Made by a program: the position numbers and the translations under genes
Assembly (NCBI GenBank): GCA_019748235.1
Contig: JAIEPU010000186.1
Location: 1-39,621 of the forward strand
Reading direction: 5' to 3'
Source: a bacterium
Lineage (GTDB): Bacteria > Planctomycetota > Planctomycetia > Kolteriales > Kolteriaceae
DNA length: 39,621 bases
Part shown: one piece after another, positions 9,360-18,197 of the stretch
Position numbering within the stretch: position 1 is the first letter of the stretch
How the letters are laid out: each line of letters begins with the position of its first letter
Notes under the pieces: generated by a model
Seen by the model: only the letters and a program-made list of their open reading frames with translations
Told to the model about the DNA's origin: nothing
Database searches by the model: none

Positions 9360-10412
9360 CTAATCTGCCAGCGCGGTGGCACACTGCGTGGGATTCTTGC
9401 GGACTTCACCACTAACTCGCTCAAATTCCGTCATTTCCGTCCTTCCTCCGACGACGAGCGGGGTCCGTTGGTGGACCGACTTCGGCACGATATCAAGAAT
9501 CCGTTCTTTTCCATTTGTTGCCATTCCTCCCGCTTGTTCCGCGATGAATGCGATCGGATTAGCCTCGTAAAGGAGCCGGAGTTTCCCTTGAGCATGCGAC
9601 GCGGTGGGGGGATAAAGAAAGACGCCACCCTTCAGCAACGTTCGGTGAAAATCGGCTACTAGGGAACCGACATATCGAGAAGCGTACTTCTTGCCGTGTC
9701 CAATCTTTCCCTGCCTCAAAAGTTGCAAGTAACGCAAGTATTCCTCCGGAAATGCATCCCGATACGCTTCGTTGACCGAGTAATAGATTCCCTGATCGGG
9801 CATGCGCAGGTTCTCCTGACTCAAGATGAATGCACCGATGGAGGGATCGAGTGTAAACAGGTGCACTCCATTACCTGCGGTGTAAACGAGGACGGTCGAC
9901 GCACCGTACAAAACGTAACCCGCCGCAACCTGTTCATGGCCTGGCTGCAGTACTTCTTCATGGCCGCTGTCTATGTCCGGATCATGCCGGCGTAGGACGG
10001 AAAAGATCGTCCCGACGCTGACATTGACATCAATGTTGCTGGATCCGTCGAGAGGGTCGAAAACGACCGCATATTTGCCCACTCCAGGAGATCGTTTGAG
10101 GAGGACCGGATCTTCATTTTCCTCGGACGCCAAAATGCCAACCGAGTCACGTACGCCCAGGCAGTGCAGCAACACCTTGTTGGCGTAGATATCTAGCTTT
10201 TGTTGCGTTTCCCCCTGAACGTTCGTGGCTCCCGCAGAACCGACGATATCGTTCAGACCTGCGCTTCGAACCTTGGCCTGAATCATCTTCGTCGCGAGCG
10301 TAATCCCCGAAAGGAGCCAAGAGAACTCGCCCGTTGCCTTGGGAGCGTGCAGATGTTGCTGTTCTTGGATGTGTTGTTGAACAGTGACGATGATGTCCTG
10401 TCGCTGAGACAT
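9360..10412 (-). CDS. fbp: Class I fructose-1,6-bisphosphatase
   Basis: The product is a 350-residue enzyme (usual length about 330-350) that hydrolyses fructose 1,6-bisphosphate to fructose 6-phosphate, the committed step of gluconeogenesis. It contains the metal-binding signature FDPLDGSSNID at 118-128, acidic ligands in the ASEENED segment at about 95-101, and a sugar-phosphate-binding region KYASRYVGSLVADFHR. Further on is LLYEANPIAFIAEQAGG, typical of class I FBPases. The N-terminus starts MSQRQDIIVTVQQHI. No strong Shine-Dalgarno is visible before the ATG at 10412. The gene is divergent from korAB across a 522-bp spacer. Confidence 0.95.
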   Translation of the reverse strand: MSQRQDIIVTVQQHIQEQQHLHAPKATGEFSWLLSGITLATKMIQAKVRSAGLNDIVGSAGATNVQGETQQKLDIYANKVLLHCLGVRDSVGILASEENEDPVLLKRSPGVGKYAVVFDPLDGSSNIDVNVSVGTIFSVLRRHDPDIDSGHEEVLQPGHEQVAAGYVLYGASTVLVYTAGNGVHLFTLDPSIGAFILSQENLRMPDQGIYYSVNEAYRDAFPEEYLRYLQLLRQGKIGHGKKYASRYVGSLVADFHRTLLKGGVFLYPPTASHAQGKLRLLYEANPIAFIAEQAGGMATNGKERILDIVPKSVHQRTPLVVGGRTEMTEFERVSGEVRKNPTQCATALAD

Positions 10413-10934
10413 GATGGACTCGCTTAAAAGGAGGCGAAGGAGTTAATCATTCTTTAATCTTGTCGGCCCGATGGAAGACGGGTTGAGAGATGTCTTTTCT
10501 CAAAGAATCAAATCGGGAAAAGGGGCGATTTGGGTAATCGCAGATCGTTCCCCGGTCGGATTGACATGCTCTGAAGGTCCCGCTATCGAGTATCTTCGCA
10601 TGCCGTTGGCTGTTCGACAATGCCCTGTTTTCGGGCGGACTCGGGCTCTCGCCGGGTGTGAGTCGGGTATGCCCGATCGGTCATTGAGCGGGATTGACCG
10701 GAGTTGGCCCCGGAGAGATGGGGAAAATCTGCGGACATTGTCGTCTGGTCCCCTAGACAAAACTAAGATGGGGACCGTTTTCGGAGGAGGGGGAGTCATT
10801 TCTCTCTGCCGTGGCTGGTTCGTCAAGCAGTGATGGATTCACAACTTCGATTCCCCGTTCATCAAACAAGCGAGTGATGATGAAATCGCCTTCCCCGCTC
10901 ACGCAGAGGAAAAGCGATTCAGGAGCATTTTGAC
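10413..10934. other. 522-bp divergent spacer between fbp and korA
   Basis: No convincing gene is present; the short open frames on both strands overlap each other and have atypical compositions. A good plus-strand promoter candidate lies at 10561-10589. Short inverted repeats occur, for example GCGATT/AATCGC near 10525-10541. The korA start at 10935 has an AGGAG about ten bases upstream. If the promoter is real, the korA leader would be about 340 nt long, but no known riboswitch is recognised in it. Confidence 0.5.
10561..10589 (+). promoter_or_regulatory. Candidate sigma-70-type promoter for korAB
   Basis: A perfect TTGACA at 10561-10566 is followed after 17 bp by TATCGA at 10584-10589. Spacing is optimal and the -10 element matches in four of six positions. 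It would imply a long leader before korA at 10935. Planctomycete promoters are poorly defined, so this is tentative. Confidence 0.35.
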
Positions 10935-12824
10935 ATGTCCGCGACGACCCCTCAGGCGTCACCCGATTCCAAGCCCTCCATTTTCGAAGAACGGGACTCT
11001 GTCATCGTTCGATTCGCGGGGGATTCCGGCGACGGTATGCAGTTGGTCGGTGGGCAGTTCACCAACACGTCGGCGATCTTTGGAAACGACGTTTCCACAT
11101 TCCCAGACTTCCCGGCTGAAATTCGTGCACCGGCGGGAACACCTGCGGGAGTGAGCGGATTCCAGATTCACTTTTCAAGCCATGACATCAAGACGCCGGG
11201 TGATGATCTCGATGCCTTGGTGGCCATGAACCCGGCCGCCCTTCGGCAGAATCTCCGCAGCCTCCGCAAGGGTGGAATTCTGATCGTCAATAGCGACTCG
11301 TTCGGAAAGAACGATCTTCGTAAGGCGAATTACGAAGTCAGCCCGCTCGACAACGACAGCTTGAACGAATACAAGCTCGTCAAAGTTCCGATGACCACGC
11401 TGAATCGTGATGCCGTCGGACAAAGTGGTCTTTCGACGCGTGCGGCGGACCGCTGCCGAAACTTCTTCGCGCTCGGGATTCTTTACTGGCTCTATGATCG
11501 TTCGCTTGACCCGACGATTCAGTGGATCGACGACAAATTCGCCAAGATCGCGGACGTGGCCGAGGCCAACAAGCGAGCATTAAAGTCGGGATACTACTAC
11601 GGCGAAACGGCAGAACTCCTTCAAAGCCGGTATCGCATCAAGCCCGCGACCGATATCACGCCGGGCGTCTATCGGCAAATCATGGGGAATCAGGCGGTTG
11701 CTTATGGTTTGGTGACGGCGGCCAAGCTCGCGGGTAAGGACGTCTTCTATGCGTCTTACCCGATTACGCCGGCGAGCGATATTCTTCACGAGCTTGCCAA
11801 GCTCAAGAATTTTGGTGTTCGCACCTTCCAGGCGGAAGATGAAATTGCAGCCGTTGGCGCAGCGGTCGGCGCGGCGTTCGGCGGGGCGGTCGCTGTGACC
11901 GGAACCAGCGGACCTGGTATCGCCCTCAAGTCCGAAGCGATCGGACTCGCGGTGATGACCGAGCTTCCGCTTCTCATCATCAACGTGCAGCGAGGTGGAC
12001 CCAGCACTGGCCTTCCGACGAAGACGGAGCAAGCGGATCTCTTGCAAGTCATGTTCGGTCGTAACGGCGAAAGTCCGGTTCCCATCGTGGCGGCTGCATA
12101 CCCGAGTGACTGCTTCACGATGATCCAAGAGTCGCTTCGCATCGCGATCGAATACATGACGCCGGTCATCTTCCTGTCCGACGCATACATCGCAAATGGT
12201 GCGGAGCCGTGGCGGGTTCCTGATTTCAACACTTTGCCCAAGATCGCCGTCAATCATCCAAAGGATGCTGCGTCCGACGGAACCGGCGGCGATGGATTCA
12301 TGCCGTACCGGCGTAACGATAAACTTGCTCGACCCTGGGCGATTCCTGGAACGGCAGGTTTCGAGCATCGGATCGGTGGGCTCGAAAAGGAAAACGTCAC
12401 CGGCAACGTCAGCTATGACCCGGTCAATCACGAGCGAATGGTGCAGACCCGCCAAGCCAAAGTCGACGGCATCGCGAATTCGATTCCCGAGCAAGTCGTC
12501 GAGGGGCCGCAGTCGGGTGACATCCTTCTCGTCAGTTGGGGTGGAACGTACGGAGCCGTCAGCACCGCGTGCGCGGAAGCGAGAGCGAAAGGACTTTCGG
12601 TCGCTCACGCGCACCTTCGTTATCTGAACCCGTTCCCCAAGAACTTGGGTGACGTCCTCAAGCGATTCAAAAAGGTCCTTGTTCCTGAACTGAACCTTGG
12701 TCAGCTTTGGCTTCTCCTTCGAGGCAAGTACCTCGTCGATGCCAAGAAGTACAACAAGGTTCAGGGAATGCCGTTCCTCGTCACGGAACTCGTGGCCGAG
12801 ATCGAGAAACTGGCGAAGGAATAG
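10935..12824 (+). CDS. korA: 2-oxoacid:ferredoxin oxidoreductase, fused gamma-alpha subunit (2-oxoglutarate type)
   Basis: The product is 629 residues. The N-terminal part (about 22-200) is a gamma domain with VRFAGDSGDGMQLVGG. The rest is the alpha subunit, with YPITPASDILHELA, EDEIAAVGAAVGAAFGG and TSGPGIALKSEA. The pattern STGLPTKTEQADL is typical of KorA-type proteins, supporting 2-oxoglutarate as substrate, though pyruvate or another 2-oxoacid cannot be excluded. With KorB it oxidatively decarboxylates a 2-oxoacid to acyl-CoA and reduces ferredoxin, in place of or alongside the lipoate-dependent dehydrogenase complex. The ATG at 10935 has an AGGAG site. korB follows after about 120 bp. 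No separate ferredoxin-like delta subunit is seen nearby, as is usual for the fused two-subunit class. Confidence 0.93.
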   Translation: MSATTPQASPDSKPSIFEERDSVIVRFAGDSGDGMQLVGGQFTNTSAIFGNDVSTFPDFPAEIRAPAGTPAGVSGFQIHFSSHDIKTPGDDLDALVAMNPAALRQNLRSLRKGGILIVNSDSFGKNDLRKANYEVSPLDNDSLNEYKLVKVPMTTLNRDAVGQSGLSTRAADRCRNFFALGILYWLYDRSLDPTIQWIDDKFAKIADVAEANKRALKSGYYYGETAELLQSRYRIKPATDITPGVYRQIMGNQAVAYGLVTAAKLAGKDVFYASYPITPASDILHELAKLKNFGVRTFQAEDEIAAVGAAVGAAFGGAVAVTGTSGPGIALKSEAIGLAVMTELPLLIINVQRGGPSTGLPTKTEQADLLQVMFGRNGESPVPIVAAAYPSDCFTMIQESLRIAIEYMTPVIFLSDAYIANGAEPWRVPDFNTLPKIAVNHPKDAASDGTGGDGFMPYRRNDKLARPWAIPGTAGFEHRIGGLEKENVTGNVSYDPVNHERMVQTRQAKVDGIANSIPEQVVEGPQSGDILLVSWGGTYGAVSTACAEARAKGLSVAHAHLRYLNPFPKNLGDVLKRFKKVLVPELNLGQLWLLLRGKYLVDAKKYNKVQGMPFLVTELVAEIEKLAKE

Positions 12825-12947
12825 ACGAGTCGAATCCACGAACGAGATAGTGCGAGTTTGAGACAATTGACCTTCAGAGCGACACTGAAGAACTGAACTT
12901 TGACCGGCGCGAAATGATGAATGCTGGTCGACCATAGGACGGAAGAC

Positions 12948-13967
12948 ATGAGTACCAACGGCTCTTTGAATGTTCTCACCGCCAAGGATTTCGCCAACGA
13001 TCTCGACGTTCGATGGTGCCCCGGCTGCGGCGACTACTCCATCTTGGCCCAGATGAAAAAGGTTCTTCCCGAGATCGGCATTTCGAAGGAGAAGATCGTT
13101 TTCGTCTCTGGTATCGGATGCTCGAGCCGATTTCCCTACTACTTGTCGACGTACGGATTTCACACGATTCACGGCCGTGCGCCAGCCATCGCGACGGGCC
13201 TCAAGCTCGCGAATCCTGATCTTTCCGTATGGGTCATCACCGGCGACGGCGACGGGTTGTCCATCGGTGGCAATCACCTGATGCACGCCATCCGCCGAAA
13301 CGTGAACTTGAACATCATTCTCTTCAATAACCGGATCTATGGCTTGACCAAGGGGCAGTACTCGCCGACGTCTCGCGTGGGACACAAGACGAAGTCAACG
13401 CCGTATGGTTCGCTTGACCGACCGATCTCACCGTTGACCCTGGCGGTGGCGGCTGAGGCGACGTTTGTTGCTCGAACGGCCGACCGGAATGTTGATCACA
13501 TGCAACAAGTCCTCAAGCGAGCGGCCATGCACAAGGGGGTCTCATTCGTCGAGGTCTATCAAGACTGCGTCGTGTTCAACAAGGGTGCCTTTGACTATTC
13601 CGTCGATAAGGGTGTCCGTGATGAGACGACAGTTCATCTCGAGCATGGCAAGCCTCTCATCTTTGGCGCGAAGCGAGACAAGGGAATTCGGCTTCGTGGC
13701 CACGAGCCCGAAGTCGTCAACTTGTCGGAAGTGAAGGAAGATGATCTTCTCTTCCACGATGAGAAGTGCCCGGATACCGTGCTCGCTCACATTTTGAGCC
13801 GCATGTCACAGCCGGGTCTGCCCGAACCAATGGGCGTTCTTCGTGACATCGAAGAACCGGCTTACGAAGAGCAGGTCATCGGCCAGGTGAACGACACCAT
13901 CGCTCGCTACGGTGCAGGCGATTTGAACAAGCTGTACATGTCCGCCGACACCTGGACTGTCAAGTAG
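12948..13967 (+). CDS. korB: 2-oxoacid:ferredoxin oxidoreductase beta subunit (2-oxoglutarate type)
   Basis: The product is 339 residues from the preferred ATG at 12948, which has AGGACGGA upstream; an in-frame ATG at 12921 would add nine residues but has a poorer site. This is the thiamine-diphosphate-binding subunit. The TPP motif starts GDGDG (99-103) and ends with NN at 127-128. Cysteines suited to the [4Fe-4S] cluster are present: Cys24 and Cys27 in WCPGCGD, Cys58 in GIGCSS, and Cys207 in YQDCVVF. These match the spacing known for two-subunit OFORs. It forms the active enzyme with KorA upstream and ends about 50 bp before a clear terminator. Confidence 0.93.
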   Translation: MSTNGSLNVLTAKDFANDLDVRWCPGCGDYSILAQMKKVLPEIGISKEKIVFVSGIGCSSRFPYYLSTYGFHTIHGRAPAIATGLKLANPDLSVWVITGDGDGLSIGGNHLMHAIRRNVNLNIILFNNRIYGLTKGQYSPTSRVGHKTKSTPYGSLDRPISPLTLAVAAEATFVARTADRNVDHMQQVLKRAAMHKGVSFVEVYQDCVVFNKGAFDYSVDKGVRDETTVHLEHGKPLIFGAKRDKGIRLRGHEPEVVNLSEVKEDDLLFHDEKCPDTVLAHILSRMSQPGLPEPMGVLRDIEEPAYEEQVIGQVNDTIARYGAGDLNKLYMSADTWTVK

Positions 13968-14016
13968 TCCAAGCGGAGAGCGGCTTCACTCGCTTCCATG
14001 CTTGTCGAGAAAGTCT

Positions 14017-14045
14017 AACGCCTCCTTCGGGAGGCGTTGTTCATT
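14017..14045 (+). terminator. Intrinsic terminator of korAB
   Basis: A perfect 9-bp stem, AACGCCTCC at 14017-14025 with GGAGGCGTT at 14030-14038, is closed by a TTCG tetraloop. A short, imperfect T tract (GTTC) follows. It lies 50 bp after the korB stop. Confidence 0.8.
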
Positions 14046-14177
14046 ACGGCATGCGGAGTTTTGCATTTCCCGGATGCTGGGCGGAACCACCCAGGCCAGA
14101 CAAGACAGCTTGCGATCTTTTCAACGGGAATCTTCGGCTTAAGGGCCCCGAGTGGATGTCCGTGTAACTGGTATGGC

Positions 14178-14903
14178 CTAATTCCCGAGCGTTCGCGTTC
14201 CTGATGGAGCGATTGGTTCGGTCTTTTTCGGAGCAGCCACTTCGATCAACTCAATCACATCATCGCCGTCTGATTCCGTTTGCTGGGTCTTTTTTGATGT
14301 GATGGCCCGCTCAAGCGGTCGACCGGTGAAGGCTGGTTCGGCTGGCGTGAATCGACGCGGAACGATGACACCGTGATCGATCTTTTCCAATGCCTCCGCC
14401 ACTTCGCAATACTGCGACTCGAGCGAGGCGAGGAGTTGATCGAATTCCTGCCAGGTATCTGAACTCCAAGAGACAGAGTGCGTCACGATGCTGAGCCGGC
14501 CGTCGGGTGTCGGCTCCGCGGTTCGGCGTTCGACCATCACGGGTGCTGTGGGCTCCCCCGTGGAGCTGGTCGATTGCTTTGCCACCAGATTGTGCCGATC
14601 GTCATGCAAAAGATCGATGTAGGTTCCAAGTCCGGAGAGAAGTCCCCGCAGCTTTTCACGCGTCGCACCGCTGACCGGCAAGACAAGGAATCCGTTCTCG
14701 ACGTGGTAATCAGTGTGAGTTGCTTCCAGATAACGAACGAGGAAGTCAGGGGAAGTCGCTTCATTTCTCGGCCGGTCGAGAATGGTAATCTCCGCCGGAG
14801 AGGAGCCCATTCGATACGCCAGCGTGATGACGCAGAGAACGATGCCTCCCAGGATGGAAAGCTCCACCCAGCCCCAGGTTGAGGAACGCTTCGACTTGTC
14901 CAT
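14178..14903 (-). CDS. Unrecognised single-pass membrane protein
   Basis: The product is 241 residues from the ATG at 14903, preferred over longer in-frame options because it has an AAGGATG site upstream and starts MDKSKRSSTWGW. One transmembrane helix (about 12-33, WVELSILGGIVLCVITLAYRM) follows a short basic cytoplasmic N-terminus, and the rest is probably periplasmic. The C-terminal part is acidic and low in complexity, with TESDGDDVIELIEVAAPKK. Residues about 55-100 have alternating hydrophobic segments (YHVENGFLVLPVSG) resembling a small alpha/beta domain, such as secretion-type N-terminal domains, but this is only an impression. No family is recognised. It is divergent from the secreted protein gene at 15141. 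Confidence 0.8.
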   Translation of the reverse strand: MDKSKRSSTWGWVELSILGGIVLCVITLAYRMGSSPAEITILDRPRNEATSPDFLVRYLEATHTDYHVENGFLVLPVSGATREKLRGLLSGLGTYIDLLHDDRHNLVAKQSTSSTGEPTAPVMVERRTAEPTPDGRLSIVTHSVSWSSDTWQEFDQLLASLESQYCEVAEALEKIDHGVIVPRRFTPAEPAFTGRPLERAITSKKTQQTESDGDDVIELIEVAAPKKTEPIAPSGTRTLGN

Positions 14904-15140
14904 TACGGTGTCATCCTTGCTGTTCGTTGCCACCCCACTGCCGACTACCCATCCGAGCACGCCCCAGGGGACCGTTGGGACGGCCGACAATGGAACACGC
15001 CTATATACGCCCAATCAAAAAACGTGGGAAGTCCATACTGACTGGGCTGTTCCGTCGATCGAATGCGAGCTTTTCCGTGTTGCGGATTTGGATTTTGACG
15101 GATAAGCTCCCTGAATGAGCCGACTTTAAGGAGGGACGTC

Positions 15141-16265
15141 ATGTCTCTTTTGTCCATTCGCCGCGCGGCAGTGGTGGTCTTGGCGGTGTCGGCTTTTCAC
15201 GCTTCGAGCCATCTCATTGCTTTTGATGATCCCGCTCCGTCGTCCAAGACTCCGCCGTCGGCGGCCGAGAAGCGAGTCTTCGCCGCCCTCAAGGAATTGA
15301 AAGAGGCGTCCGCCGCGTGGCGGAAAGAGCTCGAACCAAACATGAAGTTGAGCGACCAGACTTACAAAGACCTGCGCGAAACCACACTTGGTGCAATGAA
15401 GGAACTTGGGCCGATCATCGATCAAACCGAGCGAAGCAATCGGCAAGCCGTCCCCGACGTCCGGCAACGTGCAACCGCCCGAGAGCGTGCTCAACCCCTG
15501 ATCGAGGCGATGCGCTCGATCGGTTCCGACTCCGAAAAGAAGAGGTCGACGGCGCTGGATCAGATTCGTTCTTCATTGAAAGGATCCGATCGTGATCAGA
15601 GAGTTGCCGCCCTCATCGCGGTTGCCAGCATTGGTGACGTCAAATACGACAAGGCATCGCTTCGACCTCTCCTCCTTCCGATCATCGAAAAGGCTGACGG
15701 GGAAGAATTGATCGGCGCACTCTACGCGCTCTACAACTCGGACCGGCATCCAGAAGACCTGGCGCTGGTTCAAGCGGCATGGAATAAGCGATCCCTTGAA
15801 GTCGATGAAAAACTAAGCCATCTGCTATTTCTCTTCGGAGACAAGAAGATCGACGGCAAGTCGGCGGAGATCGTTCTTGAACTCCTCAATTCACTCAACG
15901 AACACACACAGAAAGAAGCATTGCGCGGGCTTTGGGGAGCCAAGGTAAACGATGCCGTTGCGACGAAATTGATTGAAATGTCGGATGATCGCAAACTCAG
16001 GTATGACACGATCTACTTTGGATTGTCGACTCTAGAAGACAAAAGCGATGCGGTGCTCGACACATTGATCAAAGCGTTGTCCGATCAGGAAGGGCGGGCG
16101 CTTTGGGGACTCGGATTCGGCGTCCCTGAGAAAAGTCAGAGAAAAGTCGCTGAAGCACTTCTGGAGCTTCACAATGCGCGGACCGATCCGAAGGTCAAAC
16201 GGGATTGCGCTCGGCTTGTGCGGCAGTATGGCGGCGAGGAATTAGCCTTAAAACTCAATCAATGA
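15141..16265 (+). CDS. Secreted alpha-helical, HEAT-like repeat protein of unknown function
   Basis: The product is 374 residues with an AAGGAGGG ribosome-binding site. A signal peptide (about 1-27, MSLLSIRRAAVVVLAVSAFH) suggests export. The mature protein is mostly charged amphipathic helices. From about residue 120 there are segments resembling HEAT/ARM repeats, for example DQRVAALIAVASIGDVKYDK, HTQKEALRGLWGAKVNDAVA and PKVKRDCARLVRQYGGEELA. These repeats usually mediate protein-protein contacts. No catalytic motif is seen. It converges with the DUF1963 gene and the two stops overlap by seven bases. Confidence 0.8.
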   Translation: MSLLSIRRAAVVVLAVSAFHASSHLIAFDDPAPSSKTPPSAAEKRVFAALKELKEASAAWRKELEPNMKLSDQTYKDLRETTLGAMKELGPIIDQTERSNRQAVPDVRQRATARERAQPLIEAMRSIGSDSEKKRSTALDQIRSSLKGSDRDQRVAALIAVASIGDVKYDKASLRPLLLPIIEKADGEELIGALYALYNSDRHPEDLALVQAAWNKRSLEVDEKLSHLLFLFGDKKIDGKSAEIVLELLNSLNEHTQKEALRGLWGAKVNDAVATKLIEMSDDRKLRYDTIYFGLSTLEDKSDAVLDTLIKALSDQEGRALWGLGFGVPEKSQRKVAEALLELHNARTDPKVKRDCARLVRQYGGEELALKLNQ

Positions 16266-17050
16266 GCCCACCTGAATGTCACCCGTTCGAATCGACTCTC
16301 GGCAAGATCTGCCTCAGCGATGAAGAATTGAGGTAGACCTTCATTCCAGGTCCATCCAAGCGATCGATCATTCCCCAGTTGTAAAAGCAAAACACTCCCG
16401 GCAGGCGCACGCTTATTGCCCCAGGGCCAGCCGAGCATCTGGTGAGTCCCTTCTTGTTGATTATGGTTTGCTGCGAACGCGTCGTATTCGGATGAAGCAC
16501 TCCGGCTCAAGTTCAGTTCGTGAAGGGGGGACTCGCTCGACATCGGCAAAGAGAGGAATTGACGAAAAGCGAGACTGCGCGGAGGAAACGACTTTGCCTT
16601 CTGGTCGATTCGTTCCGCTCCTGTCGCGGCAAGTCGATTTGCCGGTGAATCGACGGCGAACGGGTCTTCCCATCGCACGAGACTTTTCGAATCGGCAAAA
16701 TGAAAAACCTTGAACGAGGGATTGGTGGTGGTCTTCAAATCCAAGAAGAACGACACCACTCCCGATTCCGGCACCGGGACCTTCCACCCCATCCACTGAA
16801 AGGGACCGAACTCCGCAAAGTTGATCTGAGCCATAAAACTGAGTGGCGCGCCCGTTGGTGTGATGGGCCATTTGAAATCGAGCGGCACGTGAGGGGTGCC
16901 ACCGAACTTGCTAACGCCGGGAGGAATCAACTTCTCATCGGCCAAAACGCTGATGATTTTCACTCCCGGTTCACCGAGTAGCGAGATCGGTTTCGAGCTA
17001 CTGCCAAACCCGCGCGCTTCAAGGATTCTTTCGAGATGCTCGGCCATCAT
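16259..17050 (-). CDS. DUF1963 (YwqG-like) protein
   Basis: The product is 263 residues, with family-like features in order: KFGGTPHVPLDFKWP, PLSFMAQINFAEFGPF, VVSFFLDLKT, HQMLGWPWG, LLLQLGNDRSLGWTWNEG and a C-terminal FFIAEADLAESRFE. DUF1963 proteins, such as Bacillus YwqG, are cytoplasmic and of unknown role, with the GxP...W/P and LGW motifs conserved. The start is one of two adjacent ATGs (17050 or 17047). It reads in the same direction as uppP, 130 bp upstream, but the two need not be linked. The 3' end overlaps the convergent gene by seven bases. Confidence 0.88.
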   Translation of the reverse strand: MMAEHLERILEARGFGSSSKPISLLGEPGVKIISVLADEKLIPPGVSKFGGTPHVPLDFKWPITPTGAPLSFMAQINFAEFGPFQWMGWKVPVPESGVVSFFLDLKTTTNPSFKVFHFADSKSLVRWEDPFAVDSPANRLAATGAERIDQKAKSFPPRSLAFRQFLSLPMSSESPLHELNLSRSASSEYDAFAANHNQQEGTHQMLGWPWGNKRAPAGSVLLLQLGNDRSLGWTWNEGLPQFFIAEADLAESRFERVTFRWAH

Positions 17051-17180
17051 AACGATGCGTCACTCCAGAATTGGAATGGAAGTCACCAGCGATTTAATGT
17101 CACAGATGTGCAACTCCATCTTCGCATTTGCGACTGCGAAGTTCAACGAATCGTCTGGAAGGTGAGAGATCGAAGAAATA

Positions 17181-18077
17181 TTATCCTGTCGCCAGGTCCG
17201 GTCGTGCGAACAGCAGGAGTGCCGACACTCCCACGAATCCCCAGACATAGATCGAGAACCACCACCACCGGCCACGCTGAACGGCGCGCATGAGGAGTGT
17301 GATACAGAACCAACCGACGACGGCGCTCGTTAGTGTGCCTAGGATTGTCGGAGCGAGATTGGCTGAGATCCAGGCAGGGTCGGCATCTTTCGCCTTGAGA
17401 ATCGTCGCGCCAAGCACGGCGGGGAGTGACATGAGCAGACTGAAATGCACTGCCCATTCTCCCTTGAGTCCGAGGAGAAGACCGGTCGAGACCGTCATGC
17501 CGCTTCGGCTGAGTCCTGGAAAAAGTGCCGACATCATCTGGGCGAGCCCGATTCCAAGCGCATGCCACCATTTCATCGAATAGGCATCGGTTCGACCGCC
17601 ACGCGTCTTTGAACCCGCCAAGAGAACGAATCCAGTGATCGTCATAAAGGTGAGAACATAGCCGGGCTGATGGGACGAATACTCGCGAAGGTCGCCGATC
17701 ATTTGTGTCCATGATCGGTCTACAGTCGAAAGAGATTCGCCTGGATTTAGCTCTGTCGGTCGAAAGATGAGAGCCGCCCCGACGGCGGGGATCGTCGCGA
17801 GGACTACGAAGCAAGCGATCGTGAACATGCGCACGAAGGTTGGTTTCGTTTCGGGTGACGGCTCTTGTTCTTGTTTCAGGAATTCGCCCGGAACTTTGCG
17901 GTAAAAGAAAAGGACGGCCAGAAGCGTGCCGACGTGCAGCATGACGTCAAAAAATCGCGGCGTCTCTTGCAGGCCGAGGAAATACTCGAAGATCGATAGG
18001 TGTCCGCTGCTTGAAACAGGAAGGAATTCGGTCAGCCCTTGAAGTGTTCCCAGAGCGATCGCTTCTAACCAATGCAT
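17181..18077 (-). CDS. uppP: Undecaprenyl-diphosphate phosphatase
   Basis: The product is 298 residues from the ATG at 18077 (MHWLEAIALG). It is a polytopic membrane enzyme that recycles undecaprenyl diphosphate to the monophosphate carrier used for peptidoglycan and LPS assembly. The two BacA/UppP signatures are clear: LQGLTEFLPVSSSGH near the N-terminus and FPGLSRSGMT in the second half. About eight hydrophobic segments are visible. The open frame extends upstream to 18143, but that extension overlaps a terminator hairpin (18110-18141), so the inner ATG is preferred. A loop of about 35 residues between the central helices (around PTELNPGESLSTVDRSW) appears longer than in typical UppP. Confidence 0.93.
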   Translation of the reverse strand: MHWLEAIALGTLQGLTEFLPVSSSGHLSIFEYFLGLQETPRFFDVMLHVGTLLAVLFFYRKVPGEFLKQEQEPSPETKPTFVRMFTIACFVVLATIPAVGAALIFRPTELNPGESLSTVDRSWTQMIGDLREYSSHQPGYVLTFMTITGFVLLAGSKTRGGRTDAYSMKWWHALGIGLAQMMSALFPGLSRSGMTVSTGLLLGLKGEWAVHFSLLMSLPAVLGATILKAKDADPAWISANLAPTILGTLTSAVVGWFCITLLMRAVQRGRWWWFSIYVWGFVGVSALLLFARPDLATG

Positions 18078-18109
18078 GCCATGTCCATGATCTGAACCAG
18101 AAATGGAAA

Positions 18110-18141
18110 GACCGATCAGAAACGATTGCTTCTGATCGGTC
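18110..18141 (-). terminator. Intrinsic terminator downstream of ilvB
   Basis: A perfect 12-bp stem, GACCGATCAGAA at 18110-18121 with TTCTGATCGGTC at 18130-18141, has an 8-nt loop. On the minus strand it is followed by TTTCCATTT. It lies 57 bp after the ilvB stop codon and just before the uppP ATG at 18077. The stem is symmetric, but the T tract is better on the minus strand. Confidence 0.8.
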
Positions 18142-18197
18142 AATTGAAGTCTATGTCGCTTCCCGCCGGCCGTCCGGCAGTTCAGTGGCCGATGACG

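Noticed and set aside
10471..10833. Overlapping open frames on both strands in the fbp-korA spacer
   Set aside because: They overlap one another, have unnatural compositions and lack ribosome-binding sites. The strong promoter-like sequence lies inside them.
11580..13385. 601-codon open frame antisense to korA and korB
   Set aside because: It lies across two well-identified genes and the gap between them. Its composition (Arg, Asp, Val rich) is typical of shadow frames in GC-rich coding DNA, and no family is recognised.
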